A DNA stretch of 40,384 bases from Arthrobacter sp. AK04 (GCF_021129155.1 NZ_JAJOMC010000043.1:1-40384), one strand, 5' to 3'; positions 7,360 through 16,978 are shown, numbered from the stretch's first letter. Numbers and translations: made by a program. The notes: generated from the letters alone by a model not told the origin.

Positions 7360-9840
7360 CTAGTTTTGGGCCAGTTCCAGCGTGGTCTGCAGCGGAAGAT
7401 CGTTGACGGAGGTGCCAAAGCGGAGGGTGTAGCCGCCAGGTTCGTAGGTCCAGCCGTTGTCCCAATAAGCGAGGAGACGGATGGGGACCTCCAAAGCGGC
7501 TGTCACGGTTTCGCCGGCTTCTGCCCAAACGGGAGCGGAGCCCACAAGCCATCGGACCGGGCGGTCGACGGCGGAGCCCGGCTTCTCCGCGTATACCTGC
7601 ACGACGTTCTTACCGGCGCGGGTGCCAGTGTTAGTTACTGCGATGGTGACCGGAATGACTGCGCCAGGTATGGCTGTGGGCGGAGCCTCCACAGTATCGA
7701 GAGTCCATTCCGTGTAACCGAGTCCGTAGCCGAATTCGTATGCCGGGCTCGTGCCGGCTTTAAGCCAGGCCCGGTAGCCAATGTGGATGCCTTCGTCGTA
7801 GGTGAGGGTCCCGTCGGCCTCCGGCGTGACATTGATGACTGGCACATCCTCCTGGCGGGCCGGCCAGGTGGTGGGCAACCGGCCGCCCGGCTCGGCCGCC
7901 CCGGTGAGGATGTCGGCAAGGGCATGGCCGAACTCCTGGCCGCCGAAGTAGCCGATCAAGGTCGCCGCCACTTCGTCCCTCCAAGGCATCAGGACAGGGG
8001 ATCCGGAGTTCACGATAACGACAGTGCGGGGGTTGGCGGCCGCGACGGCGTGGACCAGACGGTCCTGCAGGCCGGGGAGTTCGAGGGAGGTCCGGTCGTA
8101 CCCCTCGGATTCGACGCGGGAGTTGGTGCCCACCACGACAACGGCAATATCGGCCGCACGGGCAGCCTCCGCTGCCTCGAGAATCAGGGCGTCCGGGTCT
8201 TCGTTGTCCGCTTCGACACCAATTGTGATTCCGAGCGTGTTCGACAAAGCACCTGTGGTCCTGGTGGTGAGTTCCACACGGATCTGCATTGGGATGCCCG
8301 CTGCCACTTCCACCGCTACCGAGACTGCTGGGGGAGCAAGCAATGCCGCCCCCAAATCCGTTCCTGCTGGTTCAACCGTGGCTTCGTGCACGAGTACCCC
8401 GTTCACGAAGATCCGGCCATGCCCCACGCTGGAGAAGCCCAGCCGGATGGTGCCGGTCTCGTCCGGTGTGTAGATGGTGTGGAACTGTACCGTAGAGGAC
8501 GCCGAGACGGGCGCGTCTCCCCCGAACCAGACCAAGGCTGTGGAGCGCCGGTCCTCGGCGAAAAGCTCCTGACCGTTTGAGTCCAGGAAACGGACTCTAA
8601 TGCCGGGGCCTCCGGTCACTGGATTGGTGATCTGCTCCAGGGGAAGTTCGGCGATTCCTTCCTGGACCACCGCTCCCACCCTGTAACTGACATTGTCCGG
8701 ACCGAACGCGGCTCGGATTCCATCCAAGGGCGTAATTATTCTTTCGGGGACCACCGTCGCAGAGCCGCCGCCCTGCGTGCGCGCGTACCGTGCATTGTGT
8801 CCGATGACCGCGACGGTTCGGGTCGCCGCGGGATCCAGCGGAAGCAGGCCGTCGTTCTTCACCATGACGGTACCGGCAACGGAAGCCTCGCGGGCGAACG
8901 CGACGAGATCCTCCCGGTCCACCGGTTCGGGCCGTGCGGCATCGAAGCCTTCCAGGGCACCCACGCGGGCAGCGAGCTGCAGGATCCGGAACACCTTCCG
9001 GTCGATCGCGGACTCCGGAACCTGGCCGGCTTTCACTGCCACTACCAGCGCCTCGCCCCAGGGGCCCTCCGGTCCGGGCATAACGAGGTCTTGGGAGGCG
9101 GCGGCACTATCGATGCTACGGACGGCGGTCCAGTCGCTGATGACAACCCCGTCAAAGCCCCATTCGCTGTTCAAGGGGGTTTCCAGGAGTTCGTTTTCAG
9201 TGGCTGTGACGCCGTTGACGGAGTTGTAGGCACTCATCACCAGCCATGCTTTTGACTCAACGATGGACCTTTCGAATGCGAGGAGATACAGCTCGCGCAA
9301 TGGCCGGTCCCCCACCTTGACGTCCACGGTGAACCGGTCAGTTTCGGAATCGTTGGCTATGTAGTGCTTCGGGGTGGCCCCCACACCATTGCGCTGCACG
9401 CCTGCTACGTAGGCTGCAGCCAGCTCGGCAGTGAGTACCGGGTCTTCGCTGAATGCTTCGAAGTGCCGTCCGCCCAGCGGCGAACGGTGCAGATTGATCG
9501 TCGGGCCAAGCACCACGTCCACGCCCTTGCGGCGGGCTTCAACAGCTGACGCAGCGCCAAGCCGGTCAGCGATGGCCGGGTCCCAGGAGGAACTGATGGC
9601 TGCAGCTGACGGGAAGTTCATGGACGGCTGCCGCTCATCCCAGACCTCGCCGCGAACCCCTGTCGGACCGTCTGAGAAGAGCATGCGCCGCAGCCCGATC
9701 TTCTCGAGAGGCCACGTAGTCCAGAAATCACGGCCCGTCAGCAGCTGGACCTTTTCGACAAGTGTCAGTTCAGCCATGAGGGACTTCAGTCGTGCATCGG
9801 TGCTCTGGTCGGTGTCTGGTGCGGTGGTGAGGAGTTCCAT
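7360..9840 (-). CDS. Glycoside hydrolase family 3 beta-glucosidase with inserted PA14 domain
   Basis: An 826-residue enzyme with the architecture of GH3 beta-glucosidases that carry a PA14 insertion. The N-terminal barrel contains FSDGPTGVRG (55-64), GRHFEAFSEDP (124-134), KHY (158-160) and the nucleophile motif VISDW with D236. The second domain is interrupted by a PA14-like segment (HTIYTPDETG, GRIFVNGVLV) that often shapes the sugar-binding pocket. A C-terminal fibronectin III-like domain follows (VTNTGTRAGKNVVQVY). There is no signal peptide, so hydrolysis is intracellular. The start is the ATG at 9840; the frame extends upstream, but that overlaps the ABC ATPase gene out of frame. The position just after an ABC importer operon implies cleavage of imported glucosides. 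Confidence 0.9.
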   Translation of the reverse strand: MELLTTAPDTDQSTDARLKSLMAELTLVEKVQLLTGRDFWTTWPLEKIGLRRMLFSDGPTGVRGEVWDERQPSMNFPSAAAISSSWDPAIADRLGAASAVEARRKGVDVVLGPTINLHRSPLGGRHFEAFSEDPVLTAELAAAYVAGVQRNGVGATPKHYIANDSETDRFTVDVKVGDRPLRELYLLAFERSIVESKAWLVMSAYNSVNGVTATENELLETPLNSEWGFDGVVISDWTAVRSIDSAAASQDLVMPGPEGPWGEALVVAVKAGQVPESAIDRKVFRILQLAARVGALEGFDAARPEPVDREDLVAFAREASVAGTVMVKNDGLLPLDPAATRTVAVIGHNARYARTQGGGSATVVPERIITPLDGIRAAFGPDNVSYRVGAVVQEGIAELPLEQITNPVTGGPGIRVRFLDSNGQELFAEDRRSTALVWFGGDAPVSASSTVQFHTIYTPDETGTIRLGFSSVGHGRIFVNGVLVHEATVEPAGTDLGAALLAPPAVSVAVEVAAGIPMQIRVELTTRTTGALSNTLGITIGVEADNEDPDALILEAAEAARAADIAVVVVGTNSRVESEGYDRTSLELPGLQDRLVHAVAAANPRTVVIVNSGSPVLMPWRDEVAATLIGYFGGQEFGHALADILTGAAEPGGRLPTTWPARQEDVPVINVTPEADGTLTYDEGIHIGYRAWLKAGTSPAYEFGYGLGYTEWTLDTVEAPPTAIPGAVIPVTIAVTNTGTRAGKNVVQVYAEKPGSAVDRPVRWLVGSAPVWAEAGETVTAALEVPIRLLAYWDNGWTYEPGGYTLRFGTSVNDLPLQTTLELAQN

Positions 9841-9896
9841 GGTGGCTTTCTTGGCTGTTCTTGCGATGGTTGCGGCGTTGTTCGTGCTGGATTTGG

Positions 9897-10757
9897 TCAG
9901 GTGACGCCGGCCTGGAGGTCCTGCTCGCGCTGGATTTCCAAGAGGCGGAGCCTGTCGGCCCGGTGTTTTGCCTGCCGGTCGGGATCGGGGATCGGAGCGG
10001 CCATGAACAGCCGCTGGGTGTAAGGGTGTTCGGGTGCGCCGGTGACTTGTTCGCCGTCGCCCCATTCCACAATCTCGCCGTGAAACATCACTGCCACGCG
10101 GTGACTGAGATGGCGGACGACCGCTAGGTCGTGGGAAACAAAGAGGTAGGCGACGCCGGTGCGTTCCTGGATCTCAATAAACAGTTCCATCACCCGGGCC
10201 TGCGTGGAGAGGTCCAGCGCAGAAACGGGTTCGTCGCAGACGATGAGCTTGGGGTCCAGGGCCAAGGCCCGGGCGATGGCGACACGCTGGCGTTGGCCGC
10301 CGGAGAACTCGCGGGGCAGCCGGTGTGCGGCACCGTGGGGCAGTTGGACCTGGTCCAGTAGTTCGGCGACACGCTTGTTGGCGGCCTGCCGTTCCACTTT
10401 GCGGACGGTGAGCGGTTCAGTGAGGATCTGCTCGATGGTCATGGACGGATTTAGCGACGTGTACGGGTCCTGGAAGACCACCTGGATCTCGTGGCTGAGT
10501 TCCTTGCGCTGGGCGCGGGTGGCCTTGGAGATCTCCTGGCCGCGGTACTTGATGCTGCCGCTGGCGACCGGTGCCAGCCCTAGTACGGCGCGGCCCAAGG
10601 TGGTCTTCCCGGAACCGGACTCCCCCACCAGTCCTACGGTTTCTCCCGGACGGATGTTCAGGGAGACGCCCTTGAGCGCCTTGAACGGTTTTGCGCGGAA
10701 GCCCTTGGGCGGATACTCGACAACGACGTCCTTGATGTCCAGCAGCGTCTCGGTCAT
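9897..10757 (-). CDS. ABC transporter ATP-binding protein, oligopeptide/OppF type
   Basis: A 286-residue ATPase with Walker A GESGSGKT at 45-52, signature SGGQRQRVAIARAL, Walker B LIVCDEPVSALD and a switch His in FVSHDLAVV. The C-terminal extension (HPYTQRLFMAAPIPDPDR) is the oligo_HPY motif of peptide/nickel-type importers. The start is the ATG at 10757, overlapping the stop of the preceding fusion gene by 4 bases (ATGA). It pairs with the ATPase half of that fusion protein to drive import. Substrate probably follows the GH3 gene 56 bases downstream, a glycoside rather than a peptide. Confidence 0.92.
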   Translation of the reverse strand: MTETLLDIKDVVVEYPPKGFRAKPFKALKGVSLNIRPGETVGLVGESGSGKTTLGRAVLGLAPVASGSIKYRGQEISKATRAQRKELSHEIQVVFQDPYTSLNPSMTIEQILTEPLTVRKVERQAANKRVAELLDQVQLPHGAAHRLPREFSGGQRQRVAIARALALDPKLIVCDEPVSALDLSTQARVMELFIEIQERTGVAYLFVSHDLAVVRHLSHRVAVMFHGEIVEWGDGEQVTGAPEHPYTQRLFMAAPIPDPDRQAKHRADRLRLLEIQREQDLQAGVT

Positions 10758-12583
10758 GATGTCACTCCTTTCAGTTCCTTGGGCGTGCCGGCCGTGACGA
10801 GCGGGCCGCGGGGAGTGGTGTCTTCGAGAATCGCATTCAGCAACTGGCGGGTGTAAAGGTGCTGTGCGTCGTTGAAGATGGCACGGACGGGTCCGGTTTC
10901 CACCACCCTGCCGGTCTGCATCACAGTGACGCGATCGCAGAGATCCGCGACTACACCGAAGTTGTGGGTCACCAGGATCACGCCCATGTTCAGTTCGTCC
11001 TGGAGTTCGCGGAGGAGGTTCAGGACCTCGGCCTGCACGGTGACGTCCAGTGCGGTGGTGGGTTCGTCGGCGATCAGCAGGTCCGGTTCGCAAGACACTG
11101 CACCGGCGATCAGGACGCGCTGGGCCATGCCGCCGGAGATCTGGTGCGGGTAGGCGTTGAAGGTCCGTTCAGGGGTCGGTATTCCCACCCTGGCAAGGAG
11201 GGCCAAGGCACGTTTGCGCGCTTCGGCCTTGGAGATTCCCAGGCAGACCCGCATGGGTTCCATCAGCTGGCTGCCGATGGTGAACGCCGCATCCAGGTTG
11301 GACATGGGTTCCTGTGGGATGTAGGCGATGCGCTTCCCGCGGACCTTGGTCATCTCCTTCTCGGAGAGGTGCGCCAGGTCCTTGCCCTCAAAGAAGATGG
11401 AACCACCGGTGATGCGCCCATCCTGAGGCAGAAGACGAAGGATGGAGAACGCGGTCTGCGTCTTGCCGGAGCCAGATTCGCCCACCAGGCCGTGCACCTC
11501 GCCGCGGCGGACTGTCAGGTTCACATGGTTGACCACATGGGTAGTGGATCCATCGGGTTGGTCGTAGCCGACCCCGAGGTCCGTGACTTCCAACAGCAAC
11601 TCGCCCCAGTTGCTGTTCGATTCGTCGGCATGGACGACGGCGGCTTGCCCGCGCTTCTCTGCTGCACCTTCAGCTTCGGCTGCTGCAGCGGCTGCCGCTG
11701 CCTTGCGGCCCTTCTTCACCGGGCCCCGGCTCCGTTCCAGCTCGTCGCGCATTGCGTTGGCCAGCAGTGTCAGGGCGACGCAGACCAGACCGATGACCAG
11801 GGCCGGCCACAGCACCAGGGTGGGTGATTTGAAGATGTTGATGAAGCCGTCGTTGAGCATGCTGCCCCAGGTGGGGATGCTCCGGTCGCCCAGGCCCAGG
11901 AATTCCAGTCCGGCTTGGATGGCGATGGCGATGCCCAGGACCATGGCGGACTGAATGATGACCGGTGCCCGGACCACTGTGAGGATGTGGCGGCCGATGA
12001 TCCGGACGTCACTAAGGCCGGAAACGCGCGCCGCATCAACGTGCAACTCGTTGCGGACTGCAGTGACGGATGCATACACGAGCCGGAAGAACGCCGGCGA
12101 AAGCAGCACGCCGAAGATCATCATGGACAGCCACATGGAGGGGCCAACCACGGCGCGGGCCGCCAGCAGGACTACCATGCCGGGCAGGGCCATCATCAGG
12201 CCGGTGAGCCAGGAGGAGACCGAATCGAACCAGCCTCCGTAGTATCCGGCGATAAGGCCGGCGGTGACGCCCAGAATAAGTGCGACTGCAAGGGCAACCA
12301 GGGCACCGGCAAGGCTGAACTGGCCCGCGAAAAGCAGGCGGCTGAAGACGTCACGTCCAGCACTGTCAGCGCCGAGCAAGTGTTCTGATCCGGCTTTGGC
12401 CAGTACGTTTTTCAGATTGGCTGCGTTGGGATCATGCGTTGCCAGCAGCGGCGCGAAGCCCGAGGCCAGTGCCACCAGGAACAGGACAAGCAGCGAGGCT
12501 GCACCCGTTGGGTGGGTCAGGAGCTTGCGGAAGAGGGAAACCTTGGCTGCCGTGGTGGGCAGTGCGAGGGGAGCTTCGATCAT
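10754..12583 (-). CDS. ABC transporter permease fused to ATP-binding protein (DppC-DppD type)
   Basis: A 609-residue fusion. Residues 1 to about 285 are a DppC/OppC-type permease with six predicted membrane helices and an [19 protein letters not shown] entry motif. An alanine/lysine-rich linker ([17 protein letters not shown]) follows. Residues about 320-609 are an OppD-type ATPase: GESGSGKTQ Walker A, ISGGMAQR signature, [11 protein letters not shown]alker B. Such fusions are known in actinobacterial oligopeptide-type systems. The gene overlaps the upstream permease and the downstream ATPase by 4 bases each, so the subunits are made in a coupled way. Confidence 0.92.
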   Translation of the reverse strand: MIEAPLALPTTAAKVSLFRKLLTHPTGAASLLVLFLVALASGFAPLLATHDPNAANLKNVLAKAGSEHLLGADSAGRDVFSRLLFAGQFSLAGALVALAVALILGVTAGLIAGYYGGWFDSVSSWLTGLMMALPGMVVLLAARAVVGPSMWLSMMIFGVLLSPAFFRLVYASVTAVRNELHVDAARVSGLSDVRIIGRHILTVVRAPVIIQSAMVLGIAIAIQAGLEFLGLGDRSIPTWGSMLNDGFINIFKSPTLVLWPALVIGLVCVALTLLANAMRDELERSRGPVKKGRKAAAAAAAAEAEGAAEKRGQAAVVHADESNSNWGELLLEVTDLGVGYDQPDGSTTHVVNHVNLTVRRGEVHGLVGESGSGKTQTAFSILRLLPQDGRITGGSIFFEGKDLAHLSEKEMTKVRGKRIAYIPQEPMSNLDAAFTIGSQLMEPMRVCLGISKAEARKRALALLARVGIPTPERTFNAYPHQISGGMAQRVLIAGAVSCEPDLLIADEPTTALDVTVQAEVLNLLRELQDELNMGVILVTHNFGVVADLCDRVTVMQTGRVVETGPVRAIFNDAQHLYTRQLLNAILEDTTPRGPLVTAGTPKELKGVTS

Positions 12584-13521
12584 GACAGCCGAACTTTCGG
12601 ATTGAGCCAGCCCTGGGCGAGGTCGATGATGAGGTTGACGGTGACCACGATGGCAGCCGTCGCAACGACGACTCCCATAACCACCGGGATGTCGCCCTGG
12701 CCGGTGGCGGCGACGGTGATCTGACCGAGGCCGGGCAGGGCAAAGATCTGTTCAACGATGACGGCACCGCCCAGCAGTCCAATGAACTGCACGGCCAGCA
12801 CGGCAAGGGCCGGACCGCCGGCATTCCGCAGCACGTGCTTATAGACCACGCGGTTGAAGGACAATCCGCGGGCACGCAGCGTGCGGACGTAGTCTTGGCG
12901 GAGCGCGTCGATCAGTGAACCGCGGATCTGCTGCACCACGGCAGCAATGCAGCCGATGGAAAGCGCGATGATCGGCAAGGTGACGGTCGCCGCCCAGCCG
13001 CCGAACGACGTCGTAATGGGTACATACCCTGTGGCCTTAAACCATTTGAGGTTGAGCGCAAATAGGGACACGAGCCCAAGTGCGATCAGGAACCCCGGGA
13101 TGGCGAAGCCCAGGACGCCTACGAACTGGACCACACGGTCCACCCAGCCCCGGCGCACTGCTGCCCAGACAGCCACGACGACCGAGACAACAGCGGCGAT
13201 GATGGTGGCCCCGAGAACCAGGGAAAGTGTGACCGAGACCCTGCTGCTGACACCGGCAGTAACCAGTTGGCCGTTGAACCAGGACCGGCCCAAGTCACCG
13301 GTCAGGGCGCTGGAGAACCAGTCCCAATACTGCACAGGAAGGGGACGGTCGAGACCCAGCTGACTTGCTTTCAGTGCGACTTGGGCCTCTGTGGCGGTCG
13401 GGCCAACGATGCGGCGGGCGATGTCACCCCCACCGGCGTAGAGCAGCAGGTAGGCGACCGTGGTGATGACGAACAACAACAGGACGCCGGAGAGCAGGCG
13501 CCGCAACACGAATCGGTACAT
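12580..13521 (-). CDS. ABC transporter permease, DppB/OppB type
   Basis: A 313-residue integral membrane protein. The N-terminus MYRFVLRRLLSGVLLLFVITTV is the first helix typical of DppB, followed by a periplasm-facing loop with LGLDRPLPVQYWDW and then five more hydrophobic helices. The EAA-type cytoplasmic loop reads DALRQDYVRTLRARGL. It forms the membrane channel together with the permease half of the downstream fusion. It overlaps that gene by 4 bases and follows the binding-protein gene by 67 bases. Confidence 0.92.
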   Translation of the reverse strand: MYRFVLRRLLSGVLLLFVITTVAYLLLYAGGGDIARRIVGPTATEAQVALKASQLGLDRPLPVQYWDWFSSALTGDLGRSWFNGQLVTAGVSSRVSVTLSLVLGATIIAAVVSVVVAVWAAVRRGWVDRVVQFVGVLGFAIPGFLIALGLVSLFALNLKWFKATGYVPITTSFGGWAATVTLPIIALSIGCIAAVVQQIRGSLIDALRQDYVRTLRARGLSFNRVVYKHVLRNAGGPALAVLAVQFIGLLGGAVIVEQIFALPGLGQITVAATGQGDIPVVMGVVVATAAIVVTVNLIIDLAQGWLNPKVRLS

Positions 13522-13588
13522 TCGAAAATCCTTTGAAAGGGCACTAAGGCCGCCGGACCGGAATATTTTCCGGTCCGGCAGCTCTCCG

Positions 13589-15109
13589 CTAGGAAGCGGG
13601 GGTAAAGGACCAGATGTAGGGGTAAACGTTGCCCGTCTGAAGCTCGACGTTGGTCTTTGCGTCAGTCACGAAGCTGTTTTGCGGGCGGTACCAAGGTGCG
13701 AACCATGCCTGCTCCACGATGTACTTGTTCAGTTCCTTGGCGGCAGCTTTCTGCTCATCCTCAGAACCCAGGTTGACCTTCTTGATCAGTTCGTCAACCT
13801 TGGGATCCGCGTACTTGTAGGGATTCCAGCCCGCGTTGGGGGCAATTTTCATGTTGATCAGCTGCCAGTCGGACTGCTGCTCGAGGATCATGTAACTCGC
13901 GGCGTACTTCGCTGCCAACAGGTCGGCAATGAAGTTGTTGCCTGCGTCGACGGTCTCGACCGTAACCCCGATTTCCTTCAGCTGCTGCGTGATCAACGTG
14001 AAAATGGAGCTGTTGACCAGCGGCGTGGAGGGCATCTGAAGGGTGAAGCCGTTGTCGTATCCAGCCTCGGCCAAAAGCGCTTTGGCCTTGGCAGGATCGT
14101 AGGCGTAGCGCGAGTCCAGTGATTCGTCGTACGCGTCCGACGACGGCGGGAAGACCTGGGTGGTGGGCGTGCCGCGACCCTGATTCACGGCATCCAGCAG
14201 AGCCTTCGTATCAAAGGCGTAATTCAGTGCCTGCCGGACACGGACATCCTTGAGTGCGGGGTTGGTCGTGCCAGCACGGTCGAACAGCATCAGTCCAACC
14301 CAGTTGCCCTCGAATGCGTTGTTCTTGTAGCCGGCCGCCTCGGCTTCCTGAACCATTGAAATATCAATGAGTGAGCCGTTGAGTGTCCCAGACTTGACGG
14401 CGCTAAGCAGGGACGTCTGTTCCGGATAGACATTGAGGACCAGGTTGTCGTAGTGGACCAGGTCCTTGTCCCAGTAATCAGGGTTGGTCTTGTACGCATA
14501 GGAGGTACCTGTCACCGTGGCTGCCGTGTCCAGGATGTAGGGCCCGGACCCTACCGGGTTGGTGGCGATGTCCGCGTTGCCAAAGGAGGCGGGGCTCTGC
14601 ATGAATGAGGCATCTTTGGACAGGTAGCCGAGGAACGCCGGGTCAGGGGCCGAGAGGGTGAGTTCCAAGGTGGTGTCGTCCACAGCCGTGGCGCTCTTGA
14701 GTGCGGCCAGGAACTGGGCATCTGCTGACGTCCCGGTCTTGAACCGCTCGAGGTTCTGTTTCGCTGCCTCGGCATTGAAAGCGGTTCCGTCTGTGAACTT
14801 GACGTCATCACGGAGCTTCAGTGTCAGCACGGTCTTGTTTTCGTTGTACGTCCACTCGGTTGCGAGCATCGGCAACAGCGTGCCATCAGGCTCCATGCGG
14901 AGCAGGGTGTCGTAGACGGCCTGGTAGAAGGGCGACACGTTTGCGAAGTCGGAATCGGCAGCGGCGAAGGATTTCGGCGCCATAAGAGTACCCAGGGTAA
15001 GCGTTTGAGAGGACTGCTCTGCAGAGGAATCGCCGCCGGCACCGCAGCCGGTGAGGCTCAGGGCGACAGCGGCAACAACTGCGGCCATTCGCGTAGGTCG
15101 GAACATCAT
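13589..15109 (-). CDS. ABC transporter substrate-binding lipoprotein, family 5
   Basis: A 506-residue extracellular solute-binding protein (SBP_bac_5, oligopeptide/nickel type). A lipoprotein signal peptide ends in LSLTGC, with the lipidated Cys at about residue 22. The mature part shows family 5 landmarks: FYQAVYDTLLRMEPDG, ATEWTYNENKTVLTLKLRDDVKFTDGTAFNAEAAKQNLER (given here as adjacent pieces of the conserved block) and a Pro-rich C-terminal lobe. It is the first gene of the operon. A GGGA site precedes the double ATG at 15109/15106. Its neighbours suggest that it captures a glycoside or oligosaccharide, as some family 5 proteins do. Confidence 0.9.
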   Translation of the reverse strand: MMFRPTRMAAVVAAVALSLTGCGAGGDSSAEQSSQTLTLGTLMAPKSFAAADSDFANVSPFYQAVYDTLLRMEPDGTLLPMLATEWTYNENKTVLTLKLRDDVKFTDGTAFNAEAAKQNLERFKTGTSADAQFLAALKSATAVDDTTLELTLSAPDPAFLGYLSKDASFMQSPASFGNADIATNPVGSGPYILDTAATVTGTSYAYKTNPDYWDKDLVHYDNLVLNVYPEQTSLLSAVKSGTLNGSLIDISMVQEAEAAGYKNNAFEGNWVGLMLFDRAGTTNPALKDVRVRQALNYAFDTKALLDAVNQGRGTPTTQVFPPSSDAYDESLDSRYAYDPAKAKALLAEAGYDNGFTLQMPSTPLVNSSIFTLITQQLKEIGVTVETVDAGNNFIADLLAAKYAASYMILEQQSDWQLINMKIAPNAGWNPYKYADPKVDELIKKVNLGSEDEQKAAAKELNKYIVEQAWFAPWYRPQNSFVTDAKTNVELQTGNVYPYIWSFTPAS

Positions 15110-15130
15110 TGGTCCCTTTCACGGTCAGTG

Positions 15131-15147
15131 CCGTCCACCATGGACGG
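15131..15147. promoter_or_regulatory. Perfect 7-bp inverted repeat in the leader of the ABC operon
   Basis: CCGTCCA and TGGACGG are perfect arms around CCA. The site lies 22 bases upstream of the binding-protein start, in its presumed 5' leader. It could be a second operator or an mRNA hairpin that affects translation. Confidence 0.35.
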
Positions 15148-15170
15148 CCATTGGGAAAGACCGTAGCACG

Positions 15171-15194
15171 AAAACCGACCACACGGTATGTTTT
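15171..15194. promoter_or_regulatory. Candidate TetR operator
   Basis: A 24-base dyad of the form AAAAC-nn-ACC-ACAC-GGT-nn-GTTTT lies in the divergent gap between the binding-protein operon and the TetR gene. Sixteen of 24 bases are symmetric. Size and position fit a TetR-family operator controlling both directions. Confidence 0.5.
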
Positions 15195-15289
15195 TGGTGC
15201 CGCCTTCCATTTTTTGCACAATGTGACGTGCTGCACAGCAATTCGCAGGGACCGCGGCTACGCCCATTCAACGTTGTTAGAGTTTCAAG

Positions 15290-15928
15290 ATGACTGAAAC
15301 AGCGACCAGTGCTGTCGAGCGTGAACCCCGCCGTGGGCGGCCGCGCGGGGCCTACGCCAAAACTGAGCAGCGCCGCCAGGAAATCTTGTCGGCTGCCTTC
15401 GAGGTTTTTTCCACCTCCGGGTATCGGGCAGGATCCATTCAGGACATCGCTGACAAAATCGGCCTTACCAAGACAGGCCTCCTCCACCACTTCCCCAGCA
15501 AAGAGGCGCTCCTTGAGGCCGTCCTTACCCTGCGCGACAAGGACTCCTGGGCAGCCGCCGGCATCGTGACTGACAACGGCATGGAAACGCTCAATGGCAT
15601 TGTTCGACTCGTGCACAACAACACCCAGGTGCCTGGACTTGTTGCCCTGCACTGTGTCTTATCCGCCGAATCAACAGACCCGACGCACCCCGCCCATGAG
15701 TACTTTCAGCGCCGTTACGACTGGGTCCGGGAAGTCGGCGGACAGGCATTTGCCGACTTGGACCGGCGGGGCAAGTTGCGGCACGGGATAGCACCCGCCG
15801 CAGCCGCGCGGCAGCTGGTAGCGCTCATGGACGGGCTGCAGGTGCAATGGCTGCTGGACAACAACTCAGTGGACATGTCCAGCGAGTTGAAGAATTTCCT
15901 TTGCTCCATCACCACCGAGAAGTTTTAG
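15290..15928 (+). CDS. TetR family transcriptional regulator
   Basis: A 212-residue regulator with the canonical TetR helix-turn-helix at residues about 24-70: RRQEILSAAFEVFSTSGY, SIQDIADKIGLTKTGLLHHF, then PSKEALLEAV. A basic N-terminal arm (RRGRPRGAY) precedes it. The C-terminal helical domain would bind an inducer. The gene is divergent from the seven-gene ABC/GH3/esterase operon with a 180-base gap that holds a fitting dyad, so it is the probable local repressor of that operon. The inducer may be the imported glycoside or its aglycone. Confidence 0.92.
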   Translation: MTETATSAVEREPRRGRPRGAYAKTEQRRQEILSAAFEVFSTSGYRAGSIQDIADKIGLTKTGLLHHFPSKEALLEAVLTLRDKDSWAAAGIVTDNGMETLNGIVRLVHNNTQVPGLVALHCVLSAESTDPTHPAHEYFQRRYDWVREVGGQAFADLDRRGKLRHGIAPAAAARQLVALMDGLQVQWLLDNNSVDMSSELKNFLCSITTEKF

Positions 15929-15929
15929 T

Positions 15930-15960
15930 TCCAAGCGGGAGTTTTCATCCTTTGCTTGGA
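15930..15960. terminator. Weak hairpin between convergent tetR and hydrolase genes
   Basis: TCCAAGC and GCTTGGA pair across 17 bases in the 43-base gap between two convergent genes. It is a possible bidirectional terminator but lacks a proper T run. Confidence 0.3.
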
Positions 15961-15971
15961 GCCAGAACCTC

Positions 15972-16781
15972 CTACAAAGTGGTGCCCAGGAAAGCGAGCA
16001 GTTCGCGATTAAATTCTTCCGGCTCGTTCCAGTGGGGGCAGTGGCCACTGTTTTCGAAGACGGAAAGGGAAGACTTTGGCAGTGTGTCCGCCAACCACTG
16101 CATGCCTTCGAGCGGGAAAGATGGCGAATAGCGGCCTGTAGCTACCCAGGAGGGAACATTCAGGGTCGGGACAACGTCGCGCCAGTCTGCAGTGAAGTGA
16201 TCCACCAAAAGTTGGAGGACGGCCCCTTCGGGAAATTCAGTGAGTCCCCCAACCTCGGAGAAGAGCTGCCCGACATGCGGCGGCATCGGAGGCTCAACGG
16301 ATGGATTGCCCCACTGAAATCTTCCGTTGACACAATCCCAGACGTTGGCCCATTCGACAGACCTGACTCCCCAGGCCCACGACTCATCATTGACGATTTT
16401 CGGCGACTGATCGATGGCCACGAAAGACCGAGCCCGGTCCGTTCCGTGCAAGTCGAAATAAGCGAGGCAAACCGACACTCCCAAGGAGTGTCCGACCAGC
16501 GCCACGTCTACGAGTTCTAGATGCTCGATGAGCTCCCCGACATCCTTGCCCAAGCGCGAGACTCGCTGGCCGCTGCCCCGGAAGTCAGAACGGCCATGGA
16601 ATCTAAGATCCAAGGCTAGGGTCCGGTAGCCCGCCGCCACCAGCGCATTACGTTGGAAGGACCAATGTGCCGCCTGGCAGCTGAACCCGTGAACGAGCAG
16701 TACGGCGGGCCCGGAGCCGAAGTCGTCGTAGACCAGGCGGGCGCCGTCTGAAGTGTGGAAAGACTTGGAATGACCAGTCAA
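15972..16781 (-). CDS. Alpha/beta fold hydrolase
   Basis: A 269-residue single-domain hydrolase. The oxyanion motif LLVHGFS lies at 28-34, the nucleophile elbow VGHSLG has S99, and the terminal His sits in NSGHCPHWNEP. An Asp in the ATGRYSPSFPLEG region is not obvious, so the acid may lie elsewhere. The sequence resembles the esterase / haloperoxidase-like / MhpC-type group, within which function cannot be assigned from sequence. It converges on tetR and is not part of the upstream operon by orientation or spacing. It is the last intact gene before the accessory island. Confidence 0.82.
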   Translation of the reverse strand: MTGHSKSFHTSDGARLVYDDFGSGPAVLLVHGFSCQAAHWSFQRNALVAAGYRTLALDLRFHGRSDFRGSGQRVSRLGKDVGELIEHLELVDVALVGHSLGVSVCLAYFDLHGTDRARSFVAIDQSPKIVNDESWAWGVRSVEWANVWDCVNGRFQWGNPSVEPPMPPHVGQLFSEVGGLTEFPEGAVLQLLVDHFTADWRDVVPTLNVPSWVATGRYSPSFPLEGMQWLADTLPKSSLSVFENSGHCPHWNEPEEFNRELLAFLGTTL

Positions 16782-16978
16782 TTGCGGCCTCCTCGTGCAA
16801 TTGGTCGAAAGCAGGGCGATTCATTTCGCCGCATCGGAGCATACAGGAGTTGCTTCAATCTACAAATAGAAAGACTCAGGGCGACATTGATTCAAATTCG
16901 CTATAGGCCAATCACTGATGAGTATGAGTTCCATTTTGAGTCAGGCAGTAACCTCAGTGGAGGCGGTCCAGCTGTGGA

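Noticed and set aside
7210..8580. Plus-strand open frame opposite the GH3 gene and the HSL esterase start
   Set aside because: It is antisense to two well-supported genes and has no recognisable domain.
9841..10065. N-terminal extension of the GH3 frame
   Set aside because: The extension is Arg/Pro-rich, overlaps the ABC ATPase gene out of frame and lacks GH3 similarity.
16782..16978. Possible small gene between the alpha/beta hydrolase and the IS5 relic
   Set aside because: No frame with a start, a ribosome site and a plausible product was seen.
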